A stretch of 64,000 nucleotides of DNA. Source: Streptomyces sp. P3. Its GTDB lineage: Bacteria; Actinomycetota; Actinomycetes; Streptomycetales; Streptomycetaceae. Below are positions 1 through 9,266 of the stretch, piece after piece. Made by a program: the position numbers and the translations under genes. The stretch lies in NCBI RefSeq assembly GCF_003032475.1, contig NZ_CP028369.1, positions 9,052,001 to 9,116,000 on the forward strand. Direction: 5' to 3'. Numbering within the stretch: the stretch's first letter is position 1; every line of letters starts with the position of its first letter. The notes beneath the pieces are model-generated. The model saw nothing but the letters and a program-made list of their open reading frames with translations. It did not search any database and had not been told where the DNA came from.

Positions 1-268
1 ATCGAAGCAAGGTCCGCTCCGCACAGCGGATACCTACCGCCAGGAGCGCGATGCGACGTTCGATAGGAACGTACCCGGCTGTGGCCCCACCTGGTCGAGG
101 CCTTCTCCGATTTCGGTAGGTGACAACACCGGACTGACCGTGAAATCCCCGTCGTCATCTTGAGACCCCGCTGACGGTTACCGCAAGGCCGCCGACCACA
201 ACCCTGCCCCAGCAGTGCACGAACGCCGACCACACCGAATACACCCACAAAGAAGGAGTGACTTCCCC
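1..268. other. left-edge non-coding stretch
   Basis: I find no convincing gene here. The end of the stretch carries the ribosome site (AAGGAG near 252) of the MBL-fold gene that follows. Confidence 0.4.
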
Positions 269-1159
269 GTGAATGCGAACGGCGCCCACGAGAACAATGA
301 CGCCCCGGCAACCGCCAACCTGAACCTCAAGGTTTTCGTCAGCCCGACGAACCCCATCGGAAAAACCGGCCTGACCTTTTCCCCCACCACATCATCGTTG
401 ATCTACGGCGAGCGCGAAGTGGTGCTCGTCGACGCACAGTATCTGAAGCGCGACGTCGCTGACCTCGCTGACACCATCGATGCTCTCGACAGGACACTTA
501 CGACGATCTTCATCACGCACGGGCACGCCGATCACTACTTCGGCATCGGTGAACTCGTGCAACGGTTTCCCGGCGTCCGCGTGGTCTCGACCCGCGAGGT
601 CGTCGCCGACATCGCCGTGCACGGCGCCGAGCAGGAAGAGGCGTTCTCGGCGTGGTTCGGCGATGATCTCGTCATGCCGACGACGCCACTCGAACCTCTC
701 GACGAGGACGGCTTCACCATCGAAGGCCACCGCCTCAACGTCCTCCCCGTCGACCAGGCCGACATGTCGCCGGTGGCAGCGCTGCACGTTCCACAGCTTG
801 ACGCCGTCATCGCCGGCGACCTCGCGTACAACGGCATCCACCAGTACCTCGCCGCCACCGGGCCCGACGAGTGGGTGAGGTGGGCCGCCAGCGTCGACGC
901 CGTCGCCGCCCTGCAGCCCAAGATCGTCGTCGCCGGCCACAGGAAGCCAGAAGCATCCGATCACGATGGTGCGGCGATCCTGGCCAATACCCGCGAGTAC
1001 CTTCGCGACTTCACCCGGCTCGCCGCCCAAGTCGCGACGGCCCCGGAACTGATCGAGGCGATGCAAGCGCGCTACCCCGACCACGGCAATCCGGCCACTC
1101 TGATGGTCTCTGCACAACACGCCAAGAGTGCGGACGTCGTCGACCCCGCGCGTCCGTGA
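269..1159 (+). CDS. MBL-fold metallo-hydrolase
   Basis: Likely metal-dependent hydrolase of the metallo-beta-lactamase superfamily, 296 residues, cytoplasmic. The family motif HxHxDH is seen as THGHADHYFG, followed by later metal-ligand regions (VAGDLAYNG and VAGHRKPE). An in-frame ATG at 215 exists, but GTG at 269 is preceded by AAGGAG at good spacing and gives a more usual N-terminus. The substrate cannot be told; this subfamily includes thioesterase-like and lactonase-like enzymes. An HxlR-type regulator follows on the same strand about 76 bp later, so the two may form a redox- or xenobiotic-responsive pair (inference). Confidence 0.88.
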   Translation: MNANGAHENNDAPATANLNLKVFVSPTNPIGKTGLTFSPTTSSLIYGEREVVLVDAQYLKRDVADLADTIDALDRTLTTIFITHGHADHYFGIGELVQRFPGVRVVSTREVVADIAVHGAEQEEAFSAWFGDDLVMPTTPLEPLDEDGFTIEGHRLNVLPVDQADMSPVAALHVPQLDAVIAGDLAYNGIHQYLAATGPDEWVRWAASVDAVAALQPKIVVAGHRKPEASDHDGAAILANTREYLRDFTRLAAQVATAPELIEAMQARYPDHGNPATLMVSAQHAKSADVVDPARP

Positions 1160-1235
1160 CGCCTCGACCACTCTGGGTGACGCGGCCCGAAGCCCTCGCT
1201 ATACGATTCGAAAGCACAGAGCTATGCTCGTCGGT

Positions 1236-1901
1236 ATGAGTGGGTCGCGTTCGTACCGTCAACAATGCGGGCTCGCACGGGCCCTGGACGTTCTCGGTGA
1301 ACGATGGACGATGCTCATCGTACGGGAATTGGCCATGGGTCCGCGGCGATACAAGGATCTGCTCGAATCGCTGTCCGGTATCGGGACGAACATGCTTGCC
1401 GCACGTCTGAAGACGCTCGAAGCGGCCCATGTGATCCGACCGGTCCTGCTGCCACCCCCGGCGTCGGCGCGGGCCTACGAACTCACCGACTATGGAGAGC
1501 AGCTTCAATCCATCCTGAGCCAGCTCGCGTTGTGGGGATACCGCCTGCCGCTACCGGTGGCCGACAACGCCGAAGCACGGGCCTCCTGGGCACTGATGGC
1601 CATGGCGGCGATGGCGAAGCCGGAAGACGTGGCCGCGCTCAACGCGACCATCGAGATTCGAGTCGATGACGAGGTGATGGCGGTCACGGCCGACGACACC
1701 GGCGCACGAGTCTCCTCGGGCGCGGAGATCGGCCCGGATCTCACCATCGACACCGATCTGCAGACCTTCGGCGCCCTGGCCGAGGGCCGGCTATCACCGT
1801 CGCAAAGCCTGAAGAACAAAGCGGTGGTAGTGCACGGCGACCGCAAGCTTTTCACCAAGTTTTTCAACGTGTTTCGGATCCGGCAGCAGTCTGCTGCCTA
1901 G
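1236..1901 (+). CDS. HxlR-family regulator with SCP2-like C-terminal domain
   Basis: Winged-helix transcription factor of 221 residues. The N-terminal 100 residues carry the HxlR signature: an early Cys (QQCGLARAL), GERWTMLIVREL, and GIGTNMLAARLKTLE as the recognition helix. The C-terminal part (about 110-221) resembles the SCP2 sterol-carrier-like domain fused to many actinobacterial HxlR proteins and may bind a ligand. ATG 1236 begins the conserved domain; ATG 1224 is an in-frame alternative. The upstream MBL hydrolase is a plausible target (inference). Confidence 0.85.
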   Translation: MSGSRSYRQQCGLARALDVLGERWTMLIVRELAMGPRRYKDLLESLSGIGTNMLAARLKTLEAAHVIRPVLLPPPASARAYELTDYGEQLQSILSQLALWGYRLPLPVADNAEARASWALMAMAAMAKPEDVAALNATIEIRVDDEVMAVTADDTGARVSSGAEIGPDLTIDTDLQTFGALAEGRLSPSQSLKNKAVVVHGDRKLFTKFFNVFRIRQQSAA

Positions 1902-2077
1902 CCGACCGCTGAGGATATCAGGGAAGCATGGGCGTCAACGAGCACCTGCGCGTTTCCTAGCGGCGGCCGGCAGGTCATCGGACAATGTGCGGTCGCATAA
2001 CGCTCGGGAGAGTTGTCGCATTCAGCATGACTCACTGGCGTCGCCTCCCGGGTGACGACTTGGAGAGGAGCTACGGG

Positions 2078-3019
2078 ATGACCTCAACCGCAGGAGCATC
2101 CTTCGAAACGATTGACTCCGGATTTCATTCGCACGGAACACGCTGTGCTGCGCGCATATATCGCCCTTCAGTGACTGAGCCCGTGCCGGTGATCGTGATG
2201 GCGCACGGTTTCGGCGGTGTGCGAACCGTGCGTTTGCCTGCGTATGCCGAGACGTTCGCCGCTGCGGGCTATGCGGTGGTTCTCTTCGACTATCGGTACT
2301 TCGGGGACAGTGACGGGCAACCGCGGCAGCTGCTGGACATCGACTCGCAGCTCGACGACTGGCGCTCGGCCGTCAAGTGGGCGCGCAACCTGCCTGGCAT
2401 TGACGCGAGCAGGGTTGTCGGCTGGGGGACGTCTTTTGCCGGTGGCCACGTGCTGACGATCGGCGCCGAGGGTGATGAGTTCGCGGCAGTAATTGCTCAA
2501 GTTCCGCACACCAGCGGAGTGGCGGCGCTTCGAGCGGCCGGGCTGCGGGCATCGATGCGGCTGCTTCCCAAAGCCTTGCACGACTCGTGGCGGGCTCTGC
2601 GCCGCGGTGAGCCCATCTACGTGAACTCAGTCGGCGTTGCGGGGAGCGTCGCGGTGATGACTGCGCCAGGAGCCGATGACGGCGTCGAGCGCATGTACGC
2701 GGAGTCCGGCGTTCGACGCGACAGTCGCGTAGAGACCGTGGCTGCCAGGGTGGTCTTGCGAGTCGGACTGTATTCCCCAGGCCGGCGCGCAGCGCGGATT
2801 ACGTGTCCGACTCTGATACAGGTCGCTACCGACGACAACATCGCTCCTGCACGGTCAGCCAAGAAGGCCGCTGCCCTTATCAGGTCATCGACGTTCCGCT
2901 CCTACCTCGGCGGTCACTTCAGTCCCTACGTCTCGCCGCTGTTCGAATCGGTGATCGCCGACCAACTAACCTTTCTTCGGAAGGTTGTTCCCACGCGCGT
3001 GCTGGGACCGGGCCGGTGA
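2078..3019 (+). CDS. alpha/beta hydrolase
   Basis: Serine hydrolase of the alpha/beta fold, 313 residues, no signal peptide. Visible features are the oxyanion region MAHGFGG, the DYRYFGDSDG loop, the nucleophile elbow GWGTSFAGG (GxSxG), an acidic residue in TDDNIAP and a late His in GGHFSPY completing a triad. ATG 2078 follows GAGGAG at proper spacing and is preferred over ATG 1985. It resembles the dienelactone-hydrolase/YcjY-like group. It stands alone, with no operon partner. Confidence 0.85.
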   Translation: MTSTAGASFETIDSGFHSHGTRCAARIYRPSVTEPVPVIVMAHGFGGVRTVRLPAYAETFAAAGYAVVLFDYRYFGDSDGQPRQLLDIDSQLDDWRSAVKWARNLPGIDASRVVGWGTSFAGGHVLTIGAEGDEFAAVIAQVPHTSGVAALRAAGLRASMRLLPKALHDSWRALRRGEPIYVNSVGVAGSVAVMTAPGADDGVERMYAESGVRRDSRVETVAARVVLRVGLYSPGRRAARITCPTLIQVATDDNIAPARSAKKAAALIRSSTFRSYLGGHFSPYVSPLFESVIADQLTFLRKVVPTRVLGPGR

Positions 3020-3327
3020 GCTGGGCGCAGGGGCTTTCCGCTGGTTCGCGGTCATGCCCGTTGCTGAGGCCGGAAGTCCCAGAAGGCCCAGGGCACTCCC
3101 GAGTGTGAGCCGGTGCCCGGGCATTGGCGCCCCAGCCCGCCCCGCCCATTTGCGACGCCGATCTGTGGTCGGCCATCGCTCCGTTTCGACTGCCCAACAC
3201 AGGCCCACGCACCTGTCGGAGGCTCAGCGGCTCGTTTGGTTCGGTGACCGGCGTCACACCCAGCTCCTGTCAGTAATCGGGGCGCCATCTCGTTCAAGGG
3301 GCACGCGAACGAGACAGGAGCAACGCC
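3020..3327. other. intergenic region before the oxidoreductase-sigma pair
   Basis: No gene is supported here. The right end holds the promoter candidate described separately at 3268-3294. Confidence 0.4.
3268..3294 (+). promoter_or_regulatory. ECF41-like promoter candidate
   Basis: TGTCAGT, a 16-nt spacer and CGTT lie about 34 bp before the oxidoreductase start. Described ECF41 promoters read roughly TGTCACA-N16-CGTC and usually precede the sigma factor's own partner gene. The match is partial, so autoregulation by the ECF factor encoded at 4529 is an inference. Confidence 0.4.
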
Positions 3328-4518
3328 ATGAAGCACCGCATCGTGGTACTGGGCGCCGGATACGCCGGGGCCTTCGCCGCGGGAAATCTGGGCCGCCGAC
3401 TCTCTCCGGCCGACACCGAGATCACCGTCGTCAACGCCGTGCCCGACTTCGTTGAGCGGATGCGGCTCCACCAGCTCGCAATCGGCCAGGACCTCACGTT
3501 CCGGAAGCTCACCGACGTATTCGCGGGTACCAGGGTGTGCCTGCGCCTGACGCGCGTCACCGGCGTCGACCCCGAGCGCCGGACCGTCGCCGTGACCGGC
3601 GAGGACGGCGAGGACGAGCTCATGTACGACACGCTTCTCTACGCGCTCGGCAGCTCCGTAGCCCACCATCACGTCGCGGGCGTGGCCGAGTACGCCTTCG
3701 ACGTGACCGGCCTGTCCTCGGCGCTGCGGCTGCGCGAGCGCCTGGCCGGACTGGGCGAGGGCGGCGCCGTGCTGGTCGTCGGTGAGGGGCTGACCGGCAT
3801 CGAGACCGCTACCGAGTTCGCCGAGTCCCGGCCCGACCTCTCGGTCGCGCTCGCCGCCCGCGGCGAGCTGGGCGCCTGGCTCTGTCCGAAGGCCCGCCGT
3901 CACCTGCACCAGGCCTTCGGCCGGCTCGGCATCACCGTCCACGAGCACACCGACATCGAAGCCGTCGAGCCGGTACGGGCGATCGCCGCCGACGGCACGT
4001 CCATCCCGGCCGACGTGACCGTGTGGGCTGCCGGGTTCGCCGTCGACCCCATCGCGGCCGGCAGCGGTCTGAAGGTCGCCGAGACCGGCCAGATCGTCGT
4101 CGACGGCAGCATGCGCTCGGTCTCACATCCGGACGTCTACGCCGCCGGTGACTGCGCCTACGCGATCGGTGAGAACGGCCGGCCGCTGCCGATGTCCTGC
4201 GCCTCGGCCGGCGTCACCAACATGCAGGCGACCGCCGCGATCATCGCGCGCCTCACAGGCAGCACGGTCCCGACTGCCGGGCTGAAGCACTACGGCAATC
4301 ACATCAGCCTCGGGCGACGGGACGCGATCTTCCAGATGGTGGACGCAGACGTCCGGGCGAAGTCCTGGTACCTGGGCGGCCGGATGGCCGCGCGGCTCAA
4401 GTCGGGCGTACTCAAGGGGGCCGGGTGGGGCATCGCCCACCCGACCTTCGGCATGCCCAAGCGCAGGCACCGCCTGGCCGCCTCGTCTGACCGGGCTGGC
4501 GTGAGGGCCGCCGCATAG
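3328..4518 (+). CDS. NAD(P)/FAD-dependent oxidoreductase (NDH-2-like)
   Basis: Flavoprotein of 396 residues with two dinucleotide-binding folds: GAGYAG near residue 9 (FAD) and VVGEGLTGIE near residue 150 (NAD(P)H). The segment DVYAAGDCAY near residue 270 is the FAD-binding end motif of the pyridine nucleotide-disulfide family. It resembles type II NADH dehydrogenases but shows no obvious membrane anchor. AGGAG lies just before the ATG. The ECF sigma gene starts 10 bp after its stop, a conserved arrangement for ECF41 factors, whose partners are often oxidoreductases. Confidence 0.9.
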   Translation: MKHRIVVLGAGYAGAFAAGNLGRRLSPADTEITVVNAVPDFVERMRLHQLAIGQDLTFRKLTDVFAGTRVCLRLTRVTGVDPERRTVAVTGEDGEDELMYDTLLYALGSSVAHHHVAGVAEYAFDVTGLSSALRLRERLAGLGEGGAVLVVGEGLTGIETATEFAESRPDLSVALAARGELGAWLCPKARRHLHQAFGRLGITVHEHTDIEAVEPVRAIAADGTSIPADVTVWAAGFAVDPIAAGSGLKVAETGQIVVDGSMRSVSHPDVYAAGDCAYAIGENGRPLPMSCASAGVTNMQATAAIIARLTGSTVPTAGLKHYGNHISLGRRDAIFQMVDADVRAKSWYLGGRMAARLKSGVLKGAGWGIAHPTFGMPKRRHRLAASSDRAGVRAAA

Positions 4519-4528
4519 GCTGCTCCGC

Positions 4529-5464
4529 ATGGACAGCGCAGCCCTCGATCGGTTCGAGGCCAGCCGGGGCCGGCTGGCCTCGCTCGCGTACCGTCTGCTC
4601 GGCTCGGCCGCCGACGCCGAGGACGCCGTGCAGGACGTGTTCCTGCGCTGGCAGGCCACGGACCGGGAACGCATCGAGGTGCCGGAAGCGTGGCTGACCA
4701 AGGTCGTCACCAATCTCTGCCTTGACCGGCTCCGCTCGGCGCAGGCGCGCCACGAGCGAGCGGCCGGTGTACGGCTGCCCGAGCCGCTCCTCGAGGGCGA
4801 CCCGATGCTCGGTCCGGCCGATACTTTCGAGCAGCGCGAATCGGTGTCCTTGGCCGTACTGATCCTCATGGAGCGCCTCTCGCCGGTCGAGCGGGCTGCT
4901 TACGTCCTGCGCGAGGCCTTCTCGTACCCCCACGCCGAGATCGCCGGGATCCTCGACATCACCGAGTCCGCGAGCCAACAGCATGTCCACCGGGCCCGGC
5001 GCCGGGTCACCGCCGAGCGTCGCGGCGACGAGGTGGACCCTGCGTCCGCGCGCCGGATTGTCGAGGAGTTCCTCGCCGCCGCCACGTCGGGGCGCACCGA
5101 ACGGCTGGTGGCGATGCTCACCGACGACGCGACTGCGGTCTCGGACGGCTACGGACTGGCCAGGCGGCTGCTGCGGTACAACACCCGCGAGCGCATCGCC
5201 GCCTACGTGCGGTCCGGCTTCAAGCCCACGCCAGCGAAGCGGCGGCTGGCCGGCGGTTCCCCCGCGTTCCACATCGCGCTGGTCAACGGCTCCCCGGCCG
5301 TCCTCGCCGTGGTCGACGACCGGGTCGTGGGTGCCGTGGCGTTCGAAGTCACCGACGACAAGGTCGCGTCCCTGCACGGCATCGCCGCCGGGGTGCGGCT
5401 CGCGCGCCTCAACGAGGCCTGGCGGCAGCTCGAACCCGACGCGCCGGTCATCACCGCATGGTGA
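4529..5464 (+). CDS. sigJ-like: ECF41-type sigma factor with SnoaL-like C-terminal domain
   Basis: RNA polymerase sigma factor of 311 residues. Sigma region 2 is seen in DAEDAVQDVFLRW (about 30-45) and region 4 in AYVLREAFSYPHAEIAG through SASQQHVHRARRR (about 125-165). Residues 175-311 form the NTF2/SnoaL-like extension that defines ECF41 and regulates activity in cis, replacing a separate anti-sigma factor. It is co-transcribed with the oxidoreductase upstream. Its last codons overlap the start of a truncated tnpB, so the extreme C-terminus may have been altered by that insertion. Confidence 0.9.
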   Translation: MDSAALDRFEASRGRLASLAYRLLGSAADAEDAVQDVFLRWQATDRERIEVPEAWLTKVVTNLCLDRLRSAQARHERAAGVRLPEPLLEGDPMLGPADTFEQRESVSLAVLILMERLSPVERAAYVLREAFSYPHAEIAGILDITESASQQHVHRARRRVTAERRGDEVDPASARRIVEEFLAAATSGRTERLVAMLTDDATAVSDGYGLARRLLRYNTRERIAAYVRSGFKPTPAKRRLAGGSPAFHIALVNGSPAVLAVVDDRVVGAVAFEVTDDKVASLHGIAAGVRLARLNEAWRQLEPDAPVITAW

Positions 5465-6510
5465 CCAGAGCCAGACGAAGCGCCCCGCAGGGCGACAAGA
5501 TGCTGACCGAGGCCCGCACCGCCATGGGATGGCTGCGCGAAGGTGCTTCGGTGCCGCAGCAGCAGACCGTCCGCGGCTTCGGCAAGTCCCGCGCCAAAGC
5601 CTTGAAGGACATCAAGGCCGGGCTGCCGATGCGTCCGCGCGCCGGGATGCCCCGGATCAAACGCAAGCGCGACGCCCTGCCGTCGCTGAACTACACGCGG
5701 CGCGGCTTCCGGCTGAGGGACGGCTGTCTCCACCTCGCTGGGGACATCGCCCTGACCGTGGTGTGGTCCCGTGACCTGCCCGCCGACCCCACGTCGGTCC
5801 GGGTGTACCGCGACAGCCTCGGCCACTGGTACGCCTCGTTCGTCGTGGAGACCGCCGCCGAGCCGCTGCCCTCGACGGGCCGGGCGATCGGGATCGACTG
5901 GGGCGTCAGGGAGACCGCCACCACCACCTCGGACGCGCACGACCTTCCGCACGCCCGGCATGGCCGCACCGCCGCCGCGAAGCTGGCCCGCTACCAAAAG
6001 CAGACGGCGAGGCGGAAGCCCGCACGCGGCAAGGCCGCCTCGAAGGGCTACCGGGCGGCATCCCGCGCGGCGGCCAAGGTCCACAAGAAGGTCGCCCGTC
6101 AGCGCCAGGACACCGCCCGCAAGTGGGCGAAGGCGATCGTGCGCGACTTCGACCAGCTCGCCGTCGAGGACTTCAAGCCGAAGTTCCTCGCGAAGTCCAC
6201 CATGGCCCGCAAGGCCGCCGACGCCGCGATCGGCGCGACCAGGACCGCGCTGACCGAGATGGCCCGCAAGCACGGCCGGATCGTGCACCTGGTGCACCCG
6301 GCCCACACCACGATGGACTGCTCCGAGTGCGGTGCGAGAACCAAGCACGCACTTCCCCTCTCTGAACGAACGTATGCGTGCACCGCGTGCGGAGCCGTGT
6401 CCCCCCGGGACGAGAACTCCGCACGTGTGATGCTCGTCCGGGCTGGTCTCAACCCGGACGGTGCTGATGGTGGAAGCCCCCCGGGAGCGCCGCTCCCGGA
6501 GGCAGCCTGA
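5458..6510 (+). CDS. tnpB: TnpB-like RNA-guided nuclease, 5'-truncated
   Basis: IS200/IS605-family TnpB, 350 residues. The RuvC residues appear intact: D147 in GIDWGV, E237 in VEDF and D318 in RDENSAR. The zinc ribbon Cys288/291/308/311 is also present. Family members have about 60-80 more N-terminal residues; here the protein begins in the middle of that region right at the end of the sigma gene, so the 5' end is probably lost. No tnpA is nearby. A GC-rich hairpin follows the stop, as in elements whose omega RNA overlaps the 3' end of tnpB. Guide-directed activity is uncertain because of the truncation. Confidence 0.85.
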   Translation: MVTRARRSAPQGDKMLTEARTAMGWLREGASVPQQQTVRGFGKSRAKALKDIKAGLPMRPRAGMPRIKRKRDALPSLNYTRRGFRLRDGCLHLAGDIALTVVWSRDLPADPTSVRVYRDSLGHWYASFVVETAAEPLPSTGRAIGIDWGVRETATTTSDAHDLPHARHGRTAAAKLARYQKQTARRKPARGKAASKGYRAASRAAAKVHKKVARQRQDTARKWAKAIVRDFDQLAVEDFKPKFLAKSTMARKAADAAIGATRTALTEMARKHGRIVHLVHPAHTTMDCSECGARTKHALPLSERTYACTACGAVSPRDENSARVMLVRAGLNPDGADGGSPPGAPLPEAA

Positions 6511-6555
6511 GCCAGGAATCCCCCGGCTTCAGCCGGGGGAGGATGTCAAGGTTGC
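6481..6555 (+). ncRNA. putative omega RNA 3' part / right end of the IS605-type element
   Basis: Two strong hairpins lie at the end of tnpB: CCGGGAGC/GCTCCCGG at 6481-6499 and CCCCCGGC-TTCA-GCCGGGGG at 6520-6539, followed by AGGATGTCAA. In IS200/IS605 elements the transposon right end and the 3' end of the omega RNA coincide here. The exact ends cannot be set from sequence alone. Confidence 0.5.
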
Positions 6556-6614
6556 ATGCTTGTGAGCCTCCACTGGGGAACTGGAGGAGAGACCGTGTCC
6601 TGCATAGGGGGAAG

Positions 6615-7730
6615 ATGATGAGGGGAAACGCGAACTGGAGCACCACCAGACGTGTGCGGGCCGCCCTGACCGCGGCGGTCGCGGTTTGCGGGGTCACGGC
6701 GGTGCCGCACGGAGTGGCCTCAGCCGAGTCCATGGGCATCGCGGGTGACGGCGGTGCCGGTGTCGAGAGGATCAGTGTCGCGGACGACGGAACCCAGGCC
6801 GACGGCAACTCCGTCGGCGCCTCGATCACGACCGACGGCCGCCGTATCGTCTTCGCGTCGTCGGCAACGAACCTGATACCCGGCGACACGACGGCAGGCG
6901 ACAAGGTGTTCCTCCGCGACCAGCGGACGGGACAGACCAAGCGGATGGGGTACCAGAGCCCACTCCAGCCCCCGGTGATCAGCGGGGACGGGGAATATCT
7001 CGCCTATCCGCACATGTGGTTCAACAACAACCGGATCCGCCAGGTTCAGGTGAGGACGACATGGGAGATCTCCGCCAACTGCTGGTACAGCTGCAACCAG
7101 CCGTCGCTGAGCGCGGACGGCCGCTACATCGCCCTCGTCGAACGCCGCTACAAGCCACAGTCGTCCAGCCAGAGCATCGAGATTCTGGACTATGACGACT
7201 ACAACACCAAGCGGGCCATCGCCAACTTCGACCACACCCTCCCGTCCTTGCCGTCCATCAGCGGCGACGCCCGCTATGTCGCCTACCAGGACGGCAAGGC
7301 GGAGGACGTCTTCGTGTGGGACCGGACCGACGGCACCACATCCGACCCGATCGAGGGCCCGTCCAAGGCGGCGACTCTCGTCCAGCTCAGCGAGGACGGC
7401 GGCAAGGTCGTCTACCTGTCGGGCTCCGACACCTACGTCCACGACGTGAGCTCGGGCACCGACCAACTGGTGCCGGACGTGCGAGGCGTGGCCATTGATC
7501 CGACCGGACGCTATCTGCTGTACGCCCCGCACGACACGAACGGACCGTCGCTCGCGCTGCGCGATCTGCAGACCGGCACCGACGAGATCGTCTCGAACCG
7601 GCCCGCCTCGGCCGGGATTGACGCGGTCAGCGCCGGCGGGCGCGACGTGGTCTTCCAGTCCACGGCCGACGACATCGTGCCCGGCGACACCAACGGCAAG
7701 TCGGACGTCTTCGTCCGCCGCTTCTACTGA
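6615..7730 (+). CDS. secreted TolB/WD40-like beta-propeller protein
   Basis: Exported protein of about 371 residues. It opens with a signal peptide (RR, then AALTAAVAVCGVTA, cleavage near VASA). The rest is repeated blades of the form SxDGRxIxFxSxATNL or SGDARYVAYQDG, typical of TolB-like/PD40 propellers that often bind proteins or sugars outside the cell. ATG 6615 or 6618 after GGGGGAAG is the likely start; an in-frame ATG at 6543 lies in the transposon end and is less likely. No catalytic motif is seen. It starts about 60 bp past the tnpB hairpin. Confidence 0.78.
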   Translation: MMRGNANWSTTRRVRAALTAAVAVCGVTAVPHGVASAESMGIAGDGGAGVERISVADDGTQADGNSVGASITTDGRRIVFASSATNLIPGDTTAGDKVFLRDQRTGQTKRMGYQSPLQPPVISGDGEYLAYPHMWFNNNRIRQVQVRTTWEISANCWYSCNQPSLSADGRYIALVERRYKPQSSSQSIEILDYDDYNTKRAIANFDHTLPSLPSISGDARYVAYQDGKAEDVFVWDRTDGTTSDPIEGPSKAATLVQLSEDGGKVVYLSGSDTYVHDVSSGTDQLVPDVRGVAIDPTGRYLLYAPHDTNGPSLALRDLQTGTDEIVSNRPASAGIDAVSAGGRDVVFQSTADDIVPGDTNGKSDVFVRRFY

Positions 7731-8047
7731 GCCAGTCGTCTGACGCCTCGGTCCGAAATGCGACTCGGACACAAGCGCTCGCCTGGGCATTCGTAGGACG
7801 TGCGGGCGGCCTCGGGCTGATCATGCGCTCCGACCAAGGAGTACACGTGACCAGCCAGAGGCCGTGGAGATGAGTACCGACGCCGGATGCCTCATGGAAG
7901 CCAGGAAGAGACGGGCAGCCGACCCGTCCATGAGTGAGAGCGAGACGTGTCTTCTCGATGGCGCCATGGGCCTGATACGAACTGACGCCCGGCCGACCAT
8001 AAATGACAAGCTGTCACATTCCCCGTGCAGCCGGGGAGCCATGCCGA
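7731..8047. other. gene-free stretch between convergent genes
   Basis: No coding feature is supported. The stretch separates the propeller gene from the end of the ROK regulator gene on the other strand. Confidence 0.5.
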
Positions 8048-9253
8048 CTACGTGTCGGTTCGGGCCAGTGTCTCCACCGGGTTCGCGAGGATGGCGGAGA
8101 AGGCGAGTTCTGCGGCGCCGATGAGAACGGCATTGTCGCCGAGTTCGCCGACGCGGAGCCGCAGGTTCTGGCGGCAGGCTGCGAGAACATGACTGTTGAC
8201 GCGGCTGCGGATCTGCGCGGCCGACGCGAGGAAGACCTCGCGGAGCGTTCCGCCGAAGATCACGGTGCGCGGGTTGAGGATGTTGACCAGGGTGGCGACG
8301 CCGATGCCGAGCCAGTCGCCCACGTCCTGCAGGGCGGCGCGGGCGGTGACGTCGCCCCGGTCGGCCGCTTCGACGACGGCGCGTACGGCTTCGCGGCCGG
8401 TTGTCGACGGGTCGCGCTGCGCGGCTTGGAGCAGGGCGCGCTCGCCGGCCTCGGCCTCGAGGCAGCCGTGCGCGCCGCATCCGCAGCGTCTGCCGCCCCT
8501 CGGGTTGACGACCATGTGTCCGACCTCCGCACCGTATCCGCTCTCACCGAGCAGGAGCTGGCCGCCGGTGATGACGCCGCCGCCGATGCCGATGTCTCCG
8601 TGCAGGTACACGAGGTCCTGACAGCCGGCCCCGGAACCGCGCAGGTGTTCGGCGAGGGCGCCGAGGCTGGCCTCGTTCCCGACCGAGACGGGAAGGCCGA
8701 GGCTCAGCCGACGGGAGAGATCCGCACCGAAGTCCTCGTCATGCCAGTCGATGTACGGGGCCGCACGGACCAGGCCGTCGGGCTGGCGCACCAGCCCGCG
8801 GACGGCGGCGCCGACACCGACGCAGACGGTTGCCTTCGGCGCCGTGTCCACCATGTGCCGGGCGAGACCGGCGAGGACCTCGGCCATCTCACCGGCACCG
8901 CGGCGGTCGGGATGCGTGCGGGTCTCCTTCCGGTCGAGGAAGACGCCGCCGAGGCCGATGCGTGCCGCAGTCAGCCGGTCCACACCCACGTCGAAGGCGA
9001 GGACGTACACCCGGTCGGACTCGGGCCGGACCACCAGGGAGGGCCGGCCCGCCTTTCCTGTGTCCCGGGGCAGTTCCTCACGGACCAGGTCGACCGAGGC
9101 CAACTCGCTGACGAGGCCGAGGATGGTGCTGCGGTTGAGGCCCATTCGGTCGGCCAGAACCGCCCGCGACACGGAGCCGCCGATGTGCACATGACGGAGC
9201 AGGGTGCCGAGGTTGTGCCGACGGATCTCCTCCTGTGAGGGACCGGCTCTCAT
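8048..9253 (-). CDS. ROK-family transcriptional regulator
   Basis: Sugar-responsive repressor of the ROK family, 401 residues. The N-terminal winged helix is seen in SRAVLADRMGLNRSTILGLVSEL (about 29-51). The ROK signature follows with YLHGDIGIGGGVITGG, GYGAEVGHM and the zinc site RRCGCGAHGCLE. It is the last gene of a minus-strand operon, 13 bp after the permease stop. The order binding protein, ATPase, permease, ROK resembles the known Streptomyces xylFGH-rok7B7 locus; orthology is an inference. It is the natural candidate to bind the dyads at 12731 and 13095. Confidence 0.9.
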   Translation of the reverse strand: MRAGPSQEEIRRHNLGTLLRHVHIGGSVSRAVLADRMGLNRSTILGLVSELASVDLVREELPRDTGKAGRPSLVVRPESDRVYVLAFDVGVDRLTAARIGLGGVFLDRKETRTHPDRRGAGEMAEVLAGLARHMVDTAPKATVCVGVGAAVRGLVRQPDGLVRAAPYIDWHDEDFGADLSRRLSLGLPVSVGNEASLGALAEHLRGSGAGCQDLVYLHGDIGIGGGVITGGQLLLGESGYGAEVGHMVVNPRGGRRCGCGAHGCLEAEAGERALLQAAQRDPSTTGREAVRAVVEAADRGDVTARAALQDVGDWLGIGVATLVNILNPRTVIFGGTLREVFLASAAQIRSRVNSHVLAACRQNLRLRVGELGDNAVLIGAAELAFSAILANPVETLARTDT

Positions 9254-9266
9254 GCTGGTGAAGACC

